From Leptospira idonii (lineage in GTDB: Bacteria; Spirochaetota; Leptospiria; Leptospirales; Leptospiraceae), in NCBI RefSeq assembly GCF_004770995.1, contig NZ_RQHW01000031.1, forward strand, positions 124,001 to 188,000: a stretch of 64,000 nt of DNA. Reading direction: 5' to 3'. The translations under genes and the position numbers were made by a program. Each line of letters begins with the position of its first letter. Position 1 is the first letter of the stretch. This document shows positions 16,805-26,613 of the stretch, in pieces. The notes below the pieces were generated by a model that was not told where the DNA came from, did not search any database, and saw nothing but the letters and a program-made list of their open reading frames with translations.

Positions 16805-17953
16805 TCATTTTGGTATCTGCATTGGAGTGATCGAAGTCAAGATTTCCTTTCTATTTCGGATGATTTTTATCTGAATTCCTTTCCCTACTTTAGAGGAGGA
16901 GATGATGGATTTCACATCATCCGGACCGGAAACCGGTTTTCCATCCAATTCGATGATGAAATCGAGAGGACGTAGTCCCGCCTTATGTGCAGGAGAATTC
17001 GCTAAGATTTGTGCGATCAAAGCTCCTTTGAGAGAAGTCAATCCCAATCGTTTGTCTTCGTTGATCTCTTCCGTAACAGCCACCATGCTGATTCCGATCC
17101 AAGGACGATTCACTTTCCCATGAAGTTTTAACTGTTCGGCGACCTTCTTCGCTTCGTTGATGGGGATGGTAAGACCGATCCCTTCCGATCCTCCTGACTG
17201 AGAGAAGATCATACGATTGATTCCGATCACTTCTCCTTTGATGTTCAAAAGAGGACCACCACTGTTTCCTTGGTTGATGGCTGCATCGGTTTGGATATAA
17301 GAAAGCCCTGAATTGTCGATGGCTCTTTCCACTGCGGAGATAACCCCTACGGTAAAGGAGTAGTCTAGTCCGAGAGGAGCTCCGATAGCGATGGCCCAGT
17401 TTCCTACTTTTACTTTTTCAGAATCTCCGATGGATGCCGCTTTCAATTCCTCTTTAGGAGCGTCAATTTTAAGTAAGGCGATGTCCAAAACGGAATCGGA
17501 TCCGATCACAACCGCTTCGAACTTCTTTTTGTTTTTGAGTCGAACTGTGAACTTGTCCATACCGCCTATCACGTGATGGTTGGTTAAAACATAACCTTCT
17601 TCATTCAATATGATTCCTGAACCAAGACCCGAACGAGATCTGCCTTGATTTTGCAGCCCGAAAAAATGGTCCACATAAGGATCACCAGTAATACTTCTAC
17701 TCAACGTTTGTTCCGTTTGGATCAACACTACACTGGGAGATGCCTTCTCAAATACTTCACGGAAAGCGTCTTCCAAAGCGACTGCTTGCACTTGTGCCGG
17801 TGAAGCTTTGTCGTTCGAATCCGCTTTTAACTGAAGGGGGTTTTGCGGTTGAGAATCTCCGCAAGTGAGGATAGGGGATAAAAAAGTCCCTATCAATAAT
17901 GATGTAGCCGCAACGGCAACGAATTTGAATGGATTTGGTTTTTTTGGGCTCAT
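16805..17953 (-). CDS. HtrA/DegP-family periplasmic serine protease
   Basis: About 382 residues from ATG 17953; a TTG at 18001 would add 16 residues but lacks a better ribosome site. A membrane anchor ([19 protein letters not shown]) is followed by a trypsin-like protease domain with the triad His (TNHHVIGG), Asp ([10 protein letters not shown]) and Ser (QGNSGGPL), then one PDZ domain (about 290-375). A single PDZ and a retained anchor resemble DegS or HhoB more than two-PDZ DegP. It probably acts in envelope protein quality control. ruvB follows on the same strand. Confidence 0.9.
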   Translation of the reverse strand: MSPKKPNPFKFVAVAATSLLIGTFLSPILTCGDSQPQNPLQLKADSNDKASPAQVQAVALEDAFREVFEKASPSVVLIQTEQTLSRSITGDPYVDHFFGLQNQGRSRSGLGSGIILNEEGYVLTNHHVIGGMDKFTVRLKNKKKFEAVVIGSDSVLDIALLKIDAPKEELKAASIGDSEKVKVGNWAIAIGAPLGLDYSFTVGVISAVERAIDNSGLSYIQTDAAINQGNSGGPLLNIKGEVIGINRMIFSQSGGSEGIGLTIPINEAKKVAEQLKLHGKVNRPWIGISMVAVTEEINEDKRLGLTSLKGALIAQILANSPAHKAGLRPLDFIIELDGKPVSGPDDVKSIISSSKVGKGIQIKIIRNRKEILTSITPMQIPK

Positions 17954-18084
17954 AGATACGTTACAGTACTCTCCTATAAAATTAGACCTGAGTTTTTTCA
18001 AGAAGTTTCCAGTGCATCCTTTCCTCTCATCGATTTTTGAGGAAAATACTTGAATGCCATCCTTGAAAATAGAACAGTTTCCCT

Positions 18085-18636
18085 ATGTCCTCTCATGTGC
18101 TGATCCCTTTTGCAAACGGTTTCGAAGAGATGGAAGGAATCATTCTCGCGGATGTATTTCGCAGAGGGAATGTAAAAGTGACAGTCGCTTCTTTGGAAAA
18201 AGGCCCGGTCACAGCTTCCCGAAAAACGGTTCATATTGCCGACCAAACATTGGAAGAGGCTGCGAAAGAAGATTTCGATATGATCGTCCTTCCCGGCGGT
18301 TTAGAGGGAACCAAAAATCTGCAGTCCTCCTCCCTTTTGAAAGAAATATTAGAAAATCATAATAAACAGGGAAAACAGATCGCTGCCATCTGCGCCGCCC
18401 CCAATGTTCTCAGAAACTGGGGTTTTCTTTCCGGAGACGATCCGTTCACTGCGTTCCCTTCCAGTTTAAGTTTGGGAACGGGAGGAAACTACAAGGAAGA
18501 AAGAATCGTATCACATAACAATATATATACGAGTTTAGGACCTGGTTCTGCGTTTGAGTTTGCTTTGTTTCTTCTGGAAAGATTAGAAGGAAGGGAAATC
18601 AAAGAGCAAGTGGAGAAAAATCTTTACTTGCCCTGA
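18085..18636 (+). CDS. DJ-1/PfpI (ThiJ) family protein
   Basis: 183 residues. The start SSHVLIPFANGFEEMEGIILADVFRRGNVKV includes the conserved Glu of the DJ-1 active site, and KQIAAICAAPNVLRNWG carries the nucleophilic cysteine (ICAAP) in the strained elbow. This is the YajL/DJ-1 subgroup, variously proposed as chaperone, glyoxalase III or protein deglycase and involved in electrophile stress. It is monocistronic or nearly so, with the convergent STAS gene starting its 3' end six bases later. Confidence 0.9.
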   Translation: MSSHVLIPFANGFEEMEGIILADVFRRGNVKVTVASLEKGPVTASRKTVHIADQTLEEAAKEDFDMIVLPGGLEGTKNLQSSSLLKEILENHNKQGKQIAAICAAPNVLRNWGFLSGDDPFTAFPSSLSLGTGGNYKEERIVSHNNIYTSLGPGSAFEFALFLLERLEGREIKEQVEKNLYLP

Positions 18637-18641
18637 AAATC

Positions 18642-18992
18642 TTAAGTTTCTCTCTCTGCGATCAGAGAGTCTACCGCTGTTTGTTCCGATTGATACACTT
18701 CCAGATGGCTTTCCATACCGGTAAGTTTAAAGACCTTGGCAACAGATCCATGAACGCTGCAAACTTTCAAATTCCCATGATATTTTTTCAATTTGTACAT
18801 GGCGGTCACAAGAGTCCCGATGCCGGACGAATCCATAAAAGGGACTTTTTCTAAGTTCACTACGATTTCATACTGTTGGTTGCGAATTTTCTTATCAAGA
18901 ACGTCTTTCAATTCTTTGGCGTTATAAAGGTCCACCTCTCCTTCCAGGGAGATAATGGCGATTGTATCGACTGTCTTTTCGTGAATCAACAT
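18642..18992 (-). CDS. STAS-domain anti-sigma-factor antagonist
   Basis: 116 residues, a single STAS domain with the phosphorylatable serine in VPFMDSSGIGTLVTAMY, preceded by ISLEGEVDLYNAKELKDVL. Such proteins are switched by a serine kinase (RsbW type) and a PP2C phosphatase. Neither lies next to it, but two SpoIIE-type phosphatases are at 6186 and 49016. It stands alone between DJ-1 (convergent) and the carboxylase gene (ends 47 bases away, same strand). Confidence 0.92.
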   Translation of the reverse strand: MLIHEKTVDTIAIISLEGEVDLYNAKELKDVLDKKIRNQQYEIVVNLEKVPFMDSSGIGTLVTAMYKLKKYHGNLKVCSVHGSVAKVFKLTGMESHLEVYQSEQTAVDSLIAERET

Positions 18993-19038
18993 TTGGTTTG
19001 AGTTTTCATACTAAAAGGAAATGGAAAAGAAAAAAATT

Positions 19039-20640
19039 TTACATTCTGAATACACCGAACGGCTTTCTTTCCTCTTCCCTTCGGGAAACGATGGAAAGCG
19101 CTCTCCCCAGTGTAACTCTGGTTTCACTCGGATCCAAAATTCCATCGTCCCAAATCCGGGCGGAACTGTAAACCGAAGACGATTTTTTTTCATAATCATC
19201 CAAAATCGGTTTTTTGAATTTGATTTCTTCCTCTTCCGAGAAACTTTTTCCCTCTTTCTCCGCCTGGTCTTTTTTTACCGTCCAAAGAACGTTGGAAGCC
19301 TGTTCTCCCCCCATCACTGAGATTTTAGCGTTGGGCCACATCCATAAAAAATCGGGAGAAAAAGCTCTACCGCACATTCCGTAATTTCCTGCGCCATAGG
19401 AGCCACCTGTAACAACGGTTAATTTGGGAACTGTGGTGGTGGAAACCGCATTGACCATTTTAGCACCGTCTCTTGCGATTCCCGCATTTTCGAATTTTTT
19501 ACCTACCATAAAGCCTGTGATGTTTTGCAAAAACAAAAGAGGAGTTCTTCTTTGGTCGCATAATTCGATAAAGTGAGCCGCCTTCAAAGCGCTTTCCGAA
19601 AACAATACCCCGTTGTTGGCGATGATCCCCACGGGATATCCGTAAATTTCCGCAAAACCGCAGATCAATGTAGTTCCGTATAATTTTTTGAATTCATGAA
19701 ATCGGGAACCGTCCACAATGCGAGTGATGATCTCTTTCACATCGTAAGATTTACGGGAATCTTTTTGGATCACTCCGTAAATTTCTTCCGCAGCATACAA
19801 AGGCTCTTGCGTAGGAAGAACGGGGGTTTTCTTTTTATAATTCAAATTTTTTACGATCGAACGGGTGATTTCTATGGCATGAAAATCGTCTTCCGCATAA
19901 TGATCCGTCACTCCGGAAATGCGACAGTGTACATCCGCACCACCTAACTCTTCCGGTGTTACGACTTCTCCCGTAGCAGCTTTCACCAAAGGAGGACCTC
20001 CGAGAAAGATGGTCCCGTTTCCTTTTACGATGACCGATTCGTCGGACATAGCCGGAATATATGCTCCTCCGGCAGTGCAAGATCCCATAACAACTGCTAT
20101 TTGAGAAATTCCTTTGGCGCTCATATTCGCCTGATTGAAAAAGATCCTTCCGAAATGTTCCTTATCCGGAAACACTTCATCCTGCATGGGAAGGAATGCT
20201 CCTCCTGAATCGACCAGATAAATACAAGGAAGGGAATTTTTCTCGGCTATCTCTTGGGCACGGATGTGTTTTTTAACGGTAAGAGGATAATAAGTTCCTC
20301 CTTTGACGGTCGCATCGTTTGCGACGATCATACACTCCACTCCTTCAATCCTTCCGATTCCTGTGATGATTCCCGCAGAAGGAACAGTGTCTGGATACAC
20401 TTCGTGAGCCGCCAAAGTGGAAAGTTCCAAAAAACCGGAACCTTCGTCTAACAAATGATGGATTCTTTCCCTTGCTGTGAGTTTTCCCCTGGACTTATGA
20501 CGTTCTACCGCCTTTTCTCCACCACCTAACTTCACTTGTTTGGTAAGATTTCGAATCGGAACAAGATGTTCTAAAAATGCGGAGCGATTCTCCTGAAATT
20601 CGGCGGAACTTGTACGAATGTGGGAAAGGATGGTTTCCAT
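19039..20640 (-). CDS. Acyl-CoA carboxylase, carboxyltransferase (beta) subunit
   Basis: 533 residues, close to methylcrotonyl-CoA carboxylase beta subunits. It begins in the family way, with a helix followed by [24 protein letters not shown]. It carries the two crotonase-like halves, with [15 protein letters not shown] and [16 protein letters not shown] in the CoA and biotin oxyanion sites. It transfers carboxyl from biotin to an acyl-CoA, probably 3-methylcrotonyl- or a similar branched acyl-CoA. The biotin-carrying alpha subunit is not in the window. It is followed upstream by an alpha/beta hydrolase gene only two bases away. Confidence 0.9.
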   Translation of the reverse strand: METILSHIRTSSAEFQENRSAFLEHLVPIRNLTKQVKLGGGEKAVERHKSRGKLTARERIHHLLDEGSGFLELSTLAAHEVYPDTVPSAGIITGIGRIEGVECMIVANDATVKGGTYYPLTVKKHIRAQEIAEKNSLPCIYLVDSGGAFLPMQDEVFPDKEHFGRIFFNQANMSAKGISQIAVVMGSCTAGGAYIPAMSDESVIVKGNGTIFLGGPPLVKAATGEVVTPEELGGADVHCRISGVTDHYAEDDFHAIEITRSIVKNLNYKKKTPVLPTQEPLYAAEEIYGVIQKDSRKSYDVKEIITRIVDGSRFHEFKKLYGTTLICGFAEIYGYPVGIIANNGVLFSESALKAAHFIELCDQRRTPLLFLQNITGFMVGKKFENAGIARDGAKMVNAVSTTTVPKLTVVTGGSYGAGNYGMCGRAFSPDFLWMWPNAKISVMGGEQASNVLWTVKKDQAEKEGKSFSEEEEIKFKKPILDDYEKKSSSVYSSARIWDDGILDPSETRVTLGRALSIVSRREEERKPFGVFRM

Positions 20641-20642
20641 TT

Positions 20643-21560
20643 TTATTCTTCCTCAGAATTGGATTTGGATCTGGAGAAATGAAACGTTTTGGTTTTCTTT
20701 TTTGCGAAAGAACCGATGAAGTAATCGATTTTTTCCGCAAGTTCTTCGGGACATTCTTCCATAGGAAGATGTTTGGATGGAAGAGAAATAAGAGCACTGG
20801 TTCTTAAGGTTTCTTTGATGAATTCGGTCTGTGCAGGAGAGATTCTGAAATCGAAATCGCCTATGATGATTTGGCGAAGACCCACGAGAGACTTCACTCC
20901 GTCTTCCACATCTCTCAATGCATGAGAAGACCTGTCTACGTTCTTCAAAAATTCCAAACTGTTCTTTCTGTTTTTCCCGGTAAATAAAAGTTCGAACTGA
21001 TCCTTCTCCCATTGCGCATCAAAGACAAAATCTTTTTTCGTAAGGAAAGCCTGGTAGATAAAACGAAGAAGAGGAGGACGGAACAAAAAGGAAAGAAGAG
21101 CACCAAACAAAGGAATACGAAGCAAGTTGACAGGAAGATAAAACCTGAATTTGGGAAGATTAAGAAAACCGTTCAAAATAGTAAGAGACTTTACAACTTC
21201 AGGATGTTCTTTCAAAAGAAAAGCGAGTATAGGAAGAGCATAGTCGTGGGCCACGATATGCACTTTTTTTTCGGAAGCGATTTGATCCAAAAAACGATAG
21301 AGGTAATAGGCCTGCATTCTATGCGAAAGAGGAGAAGATGGTCTGTCGCTAAGTCCGATTCCTAAAAAATCGGGAGCGATCACCTTATATTTCCCTTCTA
21401 AGAAAGGAAATAGTTTTCTATAATTATAGGAAGTAGTGAGAAATCCGTGCAAAAGCACTATGATTTCGGTTCCTTTTCCCGATTCCTTGTAGAAGAAACG
21501 AATTCCTTCCACTTCCGCATATTTTCCCGAATTGATATGATCTTGTAAAGAAGGGCTCAA
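20643..21560 (-). CDS. Alpha/beta hydrolase with Asp nucleophile (MEST/epoxide hydrolase-like)
   Basis: 305 residues. The oxyanion segment is [22 protein letters not shown]. The nucleophile elbow reads [13 protein letters not shown], with Asp in the position used by haloalkane dehalogenases, epoxide hydrolases and MEST-like proteins instead of Ser. A helical cap follows, and [20 protein letters not shown] supplies the catalytic His. Its position directly upstream of the carboxylase subunit may mean a fatty or branched-acyl pathway. The true substrate is unknown. It overlaps the GlmU-like gene by four bases. Confidence 0.82.
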   Translation of the reverse strand: MSPSLQDHINSGKYAEVEGIRFFYKESGKGTEIIVLLHGFLTTSYNYRKLFPFLEGKYKVIAPDFLGIGLSDRPSSPLSHRMQAYYLYRFLDQIASEKKVHIVAHDYALPILAFLLKEHPEVVKSLTILNGFLNLPKFRFYLPVNLLRIPLFGALLSFLFRPPLLRFIYQAFLTKKDFVFDAQWEKDQFELLFTGKNRKNSLEFLKNVDRSSHALRDVEDGVKSLVGLRQIIIGDFDFRISPAQTEFIKETLRTSALISLPSKHLPMEECPEELAEKIDYFIGSFAKKKTKTFHFSRSKSNSEEE

Positions 21561-22609
21561 ATTTTTATGTCCACCAAACTAACATAGAGAGAACGAAGGT
21601 ATTCCTCCTCGAAAGGAAGCAGATTGATACTTCGCCTAGCCATTATTTTGCGAGTATCGTTGATAAAATCTTCCAGACGGTAATGCCCTCCGGAACGGAT
21701 CCATGTGAAAGGAGACTGATATCCCGAAACACGACTGTCCAAAAGATTACATCCGATGTCAGTCACAGAACCTGTGTTCAACATCACTCCGATTGCAATC
21801 TTAGAAAAAGGTCCGAGCATAGATCCGAATTTGATCGTTCCTGTATTCGTTTCCACATCGCCTGTTTTGAGTTTAACGATTCCGTAATTATTTTTGAGAT
21901 CGCTCGTAGTGGAAAGTGCACCCAGATTGACCCAGCTAGAAACGAAAGAATGACCTAAAAACCCTTCGTGATGTTTATTCGAATAATCCAAAATGATCGA
22001 ATTCTCTACTTCTCCGCCGATACGGCAATTGTTTCCGATAAGAGTTCCGCCCGTGATTCTGGCATTGTCGATTTGGGAAGATTTTCCGATGTAAAGAGGG
22101 CCTTCTAAAAAACTGAAGGAGGAAATTTTCACACCTTCATCCACAAGGATCGGACCGCCGGAAGTATCGAAAACCACTCCCGGATAAACGACCGCATTCG
22201 GATGGACGTAAAGATGTTTGTCTTTTCCTACTACGTGAAATCCGGAAGACTTCACTTTGTACTTTTGTCTGAACTTTTTCCAATCCTTATTGAAGTTCAA
22301 ACTGTCCTCTATTAAGGAAGTGACGACTCTTTGCAATTCCCAAGGAAAATGATTTTCAGGAAGAATCGTTTCATCATAAGCCATTTCCTTGAAAGGAAGA
22401 ATTTCAGGATGTCTTTGCAGAATCAATCTTTGGAATTCTACATCCTTTCCCGCATAATAGATCTTTGTGGAAGGATGTTTCATCTTCATTTTATCAAGAA
22501 GACTGTATCCTCCCAGATTCCATTCGAAAAAAGAATGAAACCGAGAAATCGGGTCTAATACCTTAGGCCGATTCCTTTCGTCGATAAGTATGGTCTTGGA
22601 AACGGACAC
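21557..22609 (-). CDS. GlmU-like sugar nucleotidyl/acetyl-transferase family protein
   Basis: 350 residues from a GTG start. The N-terminal half resembles the degenerate nucleotidyltransferase domain of the Bacteroidetes-type GlmU-related family (I recall TIGR03991). The C-terminal half is a left-handed beta-helix of hexapeptide repeats (VYPGVVFDTSGGPILVDEGVKISSFSFLEG, RITGGTLIGNNCRIGGEVENSIILDYSNKHHEGFLGHSFV). It starts at the glmS stop (TAGTG). With glmS and a GlmM-like gene upstream, it probably supplies the uridylyl/acetyl steps to UDP-GlcNAc; this is inference from context. Confidence 0.82.
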   Translation of the reverse strand: MSVSKTILIDERNRPKVLDPISRFHSFFEWNLGGYSLLDKMKMKHPSTKIYYAGKDVEFQRLILQRHPEILPFKEMAYDETILPENHFPWELQRVVTSLIEDSLNFNKDWKKFRQKYKVKSSGFHVVGKDKHLYVHPNAVVYPGVVFDTSGGPILVDEGVKISSFSFLEGPLYIGKSSQIDNARITGGTLIGNNCRIGGEVENSIILDYSNKHHEGFLGHSFVSSWVNLGALSTTSDLKNNYGIVKLKTGDVETNTGTIKFGSMLGPFSKIAIGVMLNTGSVTDIGCNLLDSRVSGYQSPFTWIRSGGHYRLEDFINDTRKIMARRSINLLPFEEEYLRSLYVSLVDIKI

Positions 22610-24444
22610 TATTCCACCGTTACCGATTTAGCAAGGTTTCTAGGTTGATCCACATTACATCCCCTAAGAATTGCTATATGGTAAGATAATAACTGCAAAG
22701 GAACCACAGCCAAAAGAGGAACCAACGCATCGGAAATGCTAGGAATCTCAAAAGTGAAATCGGCCATCGATTTGATTTCCGTATCCCCTTCCGTAACGAT
22801 CGCAATGACCTTTCCTTTTCTTGCCTTCACTTCCTGAATGTTGGAAATCACTTTTTCGTAAGAACTATCTTTGGTTGCGATAAATACGACAGGCATATCT
22901 TCGTCGATAAGTGCGATCGGACCGTGTTTCATTTCCGCAGCAGGATAACCTTCCGCATGGATATAGGAAATTTCTTTCAATTTCAAAGCGCCTTCCAAGG
23001 CCACAGGGAAATTGAAACCCCTTCCCAAATATAAGAAATTTCTAGCTTGGTAGAACGATTTGGAAATGGTAAGGATCTCGTCCGCTTTAGAAAGTATTTT
23101 AGTTACCTTATCCGGTATGGAATCCAAACCTAACAATAGTTCTTGGTATTGACTCATGGATATGGTGCCTTTTTTCAGTCCCAGATACATTGCCATCATC
23201 GCCAAAATCGTAACTTGAGAAGTAAATGCTTTTGTGGAAGCTACACCTATCTCAGGACCTGCATGCAGATAAGCGCCTGCGTCCGCTATACGAGCGATGG
23301 AAGATCCCACCACATTGCAGACTCCGAAAATCAAAGCGCCTTTCGACTTCGCAAGTTCGATGGCGGCCAGAGTGTCCGCAGTTTCGCCGGATTGAGAGAC
23401 TGCGATCACGATATCTTGTTCTCTCACTACCGGGTTTCTATAACGAAACTCGGAAGCATATTCCACTTCTACGGGAACTCTGGAAAGTTCTTCGAATAGA
23501 TACTCTCCGATCAGGCCTGCATGCCAAGAAGTACCGCAGCCGATCAATATAAGTCTGTCCGCATTGATGAAACGATTCAGATACTGATCCATTCCGCTCA
23601 TGAACAGATGATGTTCTCTGGAAACGAGTCTTCCTCTCATCGCATCCCGAACGGATTTAGGCTGCTCAAAGATTTCTTTGAGCATAAAATGAGGATAACC
23701 GCCCTTTTCGATATCTTCCAAATCCAATTCCAGTTTTTGAATGAAAGGAGTTTTGGTGACATTCTCCAAGTTCTTAACAGTAAGGCTTCCGTCTTTTATG
23801 ACTGCCATTTCTCTGTCGTTCAAATACGTTACGTTGTTCGTATATTCGATGATAGGTGTTGCATCGGAAGCCACGAAAAATTCGCCTTCTCCAATCCCTA
23901 TTACGAGAGGAGAACCTTTTCTAGCGGCGATCATCATACGGTCATCGTCTTTGGATAAAACCACGATGGCATAAGCGCCTACAACTTCGTTCAATGCGAG
24001 TCTCACCGCTTCGTCGATAGAACATTGATTTTGGCGTTTGATTTCCTCGATCAAATGAATTAGCACTTCGGAATCTGTGTCCGATTTGAACACATGACCG
24101 CTTAACTCCAATTCTTTCTTGATGGATGAGTAGTTTTCGATGATTCCGTTGTGAATGATGGCAAGTTTTCCGTCTGCACTGGAATGAGGGTGAGCGTTTT
24201 TATCGTTCGGCTCTCCGTGAGTCGCCCAACGAGTGTGTCCGATTCCCAAAGTAGCATCCAGTTTTTTAGTACCGATTTCAGCTTCCAAATCGGAAACTTT
24301 TCCTTTCTTTTTGACGATTTCCAAATTACCGTTTAACATCGCCACACCGGCGCTGTCATAACCACGGTATTCCAGTCTTTTCAAACCTTTGATAATTACG
24401 GGAAGGGCTTCTCTTTTGCCCAAATAACCTACGATTCCACACAT
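22609..24444 (-). CDS. glmS: Glutamine-fructose-6-phosphate aminotransferase (isomerising)
   Basis: 611 residues, standard GlmS length. MCGIVGYLGKREA begins with the N-terminal nucleophile Cys after Met removal. The glutaminase part includes GHTRWATHGEPND. The isomerase domain has ILIGCGTSWHAGL and AVSQSGETADTLAA plus a second SIS domain, and the C-terminus is DQPRNLAKSVTVE. It makes glucosamine-6-phosphate for peptidoglycan and LPS. The gene overlaps the upstream phosphoglucosamine mutase-like gene by 16 bases and abuts the GlmU-like gene, giving a UDP-GlcNAc operon. Confidence 0.97.
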   Translation of the reverse strand: MCGIVGYLGKREALPVIIKGLKRLEYRGYDSAGVAMLNGNLEIVKKKGKVSDLEAEIGTKKLDATLGIGHTRWATHGEPNDKNAHPHSSADGKLAIIHNGIIENYSSIKKELELSGHVFKSDTDSEVLIHLIEEIKRQNQCSIDEAVRLALNEVVGAYAIVVLSKDDDRMMIAARKGSPLVIGIGEGEFFVASDATPIIEYTNNVTYLNDREMAVIKDGSLTVKNLENVTKTPFIQKLELDLEDIEKGGYPHFMLKEIFEQPKSVRDAMRGRLVSREHHLFMSGMDQYLNRFINADRLILIGCGTSWHAGLIGEYLFEELSRVPVEVEYASEFRYRNPVVREQDIVIAVSQSGETADTLAAIELAKSKGALIFGVCNVVGSSIARIADAGAYLHAGPEIGVASTKAFTSQVTILAMMAMYLGLKKGTISMSQYQELLLGLDSIPDKVTKILSKADEILTISKSFYQARNFLYLGRGFNFPVALEGALKLKEISYIHAEGYPAAEMKHGPIALIDEDMPVVFIATKDSSYEKVISNIQEVKARKGKVIAIVTEGDTEIKSMADFTFEIPSISDALVPLLAVVPLQLLSYHIAILRGCNVDQPRNLAKSVTVE

Positions 24445-25805
24445 GTTTGCACCCTCTTTAAGGTTTCTTTTAATTTCGCTTCTGATTTGGCTTCCGCTAT
24501 GACTCTGAATATCGGTTCAGTGTTAGATGGTCGAATATGAATCCACGTATCCCCTTCCGACAGCCAAAGGCCGTCCTTTTTGGAGATGGTTGCCCTTCCG
24601 AATCCGCTTACGAATTTATCGTACAAATCGTTCAGGGAATATTCTTTGGACAAAGGAAAGGATTGTTTGTCCATGTGGATGGATGGAAGTTCGGAAACGA
24701 GTTCATCGATCGTTTTTTTCTCTTCCGCCATCAAATTTAAAATATGTGCGATTCCAGACAAAGTGTCCCTTCCGAAAGAAGGAATTTTCGGATCAATCAC
24801 TCCTCCGTTTCCTTCTCCGCCAAACACTGCCTTTTCGGCAATCATCTCTTCCACTACGTTGGCTTCCCCTACTTTGGAACGGATCACCTTCGCACCGAAA
24901 GTTTCCGCAACATGTTCGTTCAGAAAGCTGGTAGATAAATTTACGACCACCTTACTTCCCTTTTTCGAATCGGAAAGAACGTTCTTAAGCACCAAAGGAA
25001 GAGTCAATTCTTCAGAGATCGCTCCTCTTTTAGGAGTGAATAAAACTAGTCGGTCCGCATCCGGATCCAAAGCGAAACCGATTTCCGCTTTCGACTTTTT
25101 GAAATGTTTTTCCACGGATTTGAGTGCGGCAGGAGTCGGCTCCGGAGGTCTAGGAAAAGTTCCGTCCGGTTTGCAGTTGTGTTCGATCACCTGGCAACCT
25201 AACGTGCGCAATAAGGCAGGAATTACGTAAGAACCCGCTCCGCCCACAGCATCTACGAAGACTTTGAATTTTTTCTTTTTTATTTTAGGTACATTGACTC
25301 GAGACAGAACGGACTTAATATGAAGATCGATATAATCTTCTCCCGATTCCACATACGACTTAGGATGAATGATCTCGGGAGCGAATTGGGAATGTTTCAA
25401 TAGATTGAGCAAGGTTTCGTTTTCTTTCGCATTGAAGAAAAATCCTCCTTTGGAAATGAACTTAAATGCATTCCATTCCATAGGATTATGAGATGCGGAA
25501 ATCATAATTCCGCCTCTCGCCTTTGCCAAGTTTACGACAGCCTTTGTGGTAGGTGTGGGAACCAAACCTAAATTTAAAATGGAAGATCCGTTCGCAAGTA
25601 ATGCGGAAGTCAAAAGATGTTCCAGATAAGGCCCGCTCGGTCGAGAATCCCTTCCAATAACAACCGTTCCTTGCTCCATCATCGTTGCGAAGGACTGAGA
25701 GAACAAAAGCGCCTCTCCTAAACCCAAACCGTTGGCAATCTTTCCCCTCACTCCCGAAATGGAAATCATCAGGCGGGAAAGGTCGTATTCTCTGGAAATT
25801 CTCAT
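24429..25805 (-). CDS. glmM: Phosphoglucosamine mutase (GlmM-like phosphohexomutase)
   Basis: 458 residues of the alpha-D-phosphohexomutase superfamily. The phosphoserine motif GGIMISASHNPMEWNAFKF is at about residue 98, the metal-binding loop is FALDPDADRL, and the sugar-binding region is GGEGNGGV. The substrate/phosphate-binding loop near the C-terminus is HIRPSNTEPIFRVIAEA. GlmM converts glucosamine-6-P to glucosamine-1-P; the adjacent glmS and GlmU-like genes favour this over phosphomannomutase. It begins at ATG 25805, following a 188-base intergenic gap with the tRNA gene. Confidence 0.88.
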   Translation of the reverse strand: MRISREYDLSRLMISISGVRGKIANGLGLGEALLFSQSFATMMEQGTVVIGRDSRPSGPYLEHLLTSALLANGSSILNLGLVPTPTTKAVVNLAKARGGIMISASHNPMEWNAFKFISKGGFFFNAKENETLLNLLKHSQFAPEIIHPKSYVESGEDYIDLHIKSVLSRVNVPKIKKKKFKVFVDAVGGAGSYVIPALLRTLGCQVIEHNCKPDGTFPRPPEPTPAALKSVEKHFKKSKAEIGFALDPDADRLVLFTPKRGAISEELTLPLVLKNVLSDSKKGSKVVVNLSTSFLNEHVAETFGAKVIRSKVGEANVVEEMIAEKAVFGGEGNGGVIDPKIPSFGRDTLSGIAHILNLMAEEKKTIDELVSELPSIHMDKQSFPLSKEYSLNDLYDKFVSGFGRATISKKDGLWLSEGDTWIHIRPSNTEPIFRVIAEAKSEAKLKETLKRVQTCVES

Positions 25806-25870
25806 AGATTCCTATCCAAATTGGTGGTTCTGGGGGGAAAGTCTATCCTTTTCAAAGGAGGGGGAGTGCG

Positions 25871-25882
25871 GTAGGTACCACA
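25871..25882 (+). repeat. 12-base repeat GTAGGTACCACA, intergenic copy
   Basis: One of six exact copies of GTAGGTACCACA in the window. This copy lies in the gap between the GlmM gene and tRNA-Val. The core GGTACC is palindromic, and CACA extends it to one side. A GTGCG run precedes it. Function unknown. Confidence 0.7.
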
Positions 25883-25943
25883 GAAATGGAGAAAAGAACA
25901 ACAATTGCGCTGAAGTTTATTTTGAAAAAAAGTGATAAGAAGG

Positions 25944-25963
25944 AAAAACGGGCGGGATACCCG
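25944..25963 (-). terminator. Probable terminator of tRNA-Val
   Basis: On the minus strand, downstream of the tRNA, CGGG-TAT-CCCG forms a short hairpin followed by CCCG and then TTTTT. The 4-bp stem is short, so it is only a plausible intrinsic terminator. Confidence 0.45.
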
Positions 25964-25992
25964 GATGGAAAGATAAAAAAAGAAAAACGGAT

Positions 25993-26065
25993 TGGGCGAT
26001 GACAGGATTGAACTGCCGACCCGCTGCTTGTAAGGCAGCTGCTCTCCCAGCTGAGCTAATCGCCC
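25993..26065 (-). tRNA. tRNA-Val, anticodon TAC
   Basis: A 73-base minus-strand cloverleaf. The acceptor stem is GGGCGAT/ATCGCCC, the D arm GCTC/GAGC, and the anticodon stem GCTGC/GCAGC with loop CTTACAA reading TAC. The T arm includes TTCAATC and the discriminator base is A. CCA is not encoded, so the end must be added. It reads valine codons GTA (and wobble partners). Confidence 0.95.
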
Positions 26066-26077
26066 GTTCTGTAATGC

Positions 26078-26106
26078 CATTAAAATCGGCAAGGGATTGC
26101 TGTCTA
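26078..26106 (-). promoter_or_regulatory. Candidate promoter for tRNA-Val
   Basis: On the minus strand, TAGACA (26101-26106) lies exactly 17 bases upstream of TTAATG (26078-26083). TTAATG ends 12 bases before the mature tRNA 5' end. The spacing is ideal, but the -10 element is weak, so confidence is moderate. Confidence 0.4.
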
Positions 26107-26159
26107 GAAATTTTAAAGATTTAGAACAAATGGAAAAATCTGTAACGAAAAAGTAGGAG

Positions 26160-26187
26160 AAACAAAAAAGGCCGCAGAAAGCGGCCT
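26160..26187 (-). terminator. Intrinsic terminator of rpsT
   Basis: A 7-bp perfect stem, AGGCCGC/GCGGCCT, with a five-base loop lies about 30 bases after the rpsT stop. On the minus strand it is followed by TTTTTTGTTT. This is a textbook rho-independent terminator. Confidence 0.88.
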
Positions 26188-26216
26188 CTCATTCTTTAGC
26201 TAAGCAGTGAGTTTAG

Positions 26217-26492
26217 TTAGGCGGCAGGTTGAGCAAGAGAGTTGATTCTTGCAGCCATTCTAGCTTTCTTTCTATCAGCGTTTTTTTTGTGAATGAGATT
26301 GATTTTTGCAGCACGATCCAATCGAGAAGAATACTTAGAGAAGAAACCAAGAGCTTCCTCTTTGTTTCCGGATTTAATAGCTTTTAGTAAATTACGAGCA
26401 TAAGTACGAATTTCAGTTCTGTCTTCTGCGTTACGTGCTTTGCGGCGCTCTGTGCGTCGGATGTCTTTTTTGGAGGATCTTAAATTAGCCAA
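26217..26492 (-). CDS. rpsT: 30S ribosomal protein S20
   Basis: 91 residues. LANLRSSKKDIRRTERRKARN is the S20 N-terminus (compare ANIKSAKKRIRRTE). The protein is highly basic and helical, and binds 16S rRNA in the body of the 30S subunit. I chose TTG 26492 as the start: it gives family length and is preceded by AAGGGGAC at good spacing, whereas the upstream ATG at 26549 would add 19 unlikely residues. It is monocistronic with its own terminator. Confidence 0.93.
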   Translation of the reverse strand: MANLRSSKKDIRRTERRKARNAEDRTEIRTYARNLLKAIKSGNKEEALGFFSKYSSRLDRAAKINLIHKKNADRKKARMAARINSLAQPAA

Positions 26493-26613
26493 GGAATGTC
26501 CCCTTCGAGGAATTTTTACTAATCTTTTGAGTACCTGTCGTAGGGTCAAGGCGAATCATTAAAAAAATCGTTCCATTTCCTTTCTTTTCCTCCTCTTTTT
26601 CCAGGAGAGGCCT

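Noticed and set aside
24580..25230. 216-codon plus-strand open frame
   Set aside because: It is antisense to the phosphoglucosamine mutase gene, whose motifs are intact.
25802..26092. Open reading frame across the tRNA-Val gene and intergenic DNA
   Set aside because: It runs through the tRNA (its GRLAQLGEQLPYKQ segment is translated tRNA), a well-known spurious pattern.
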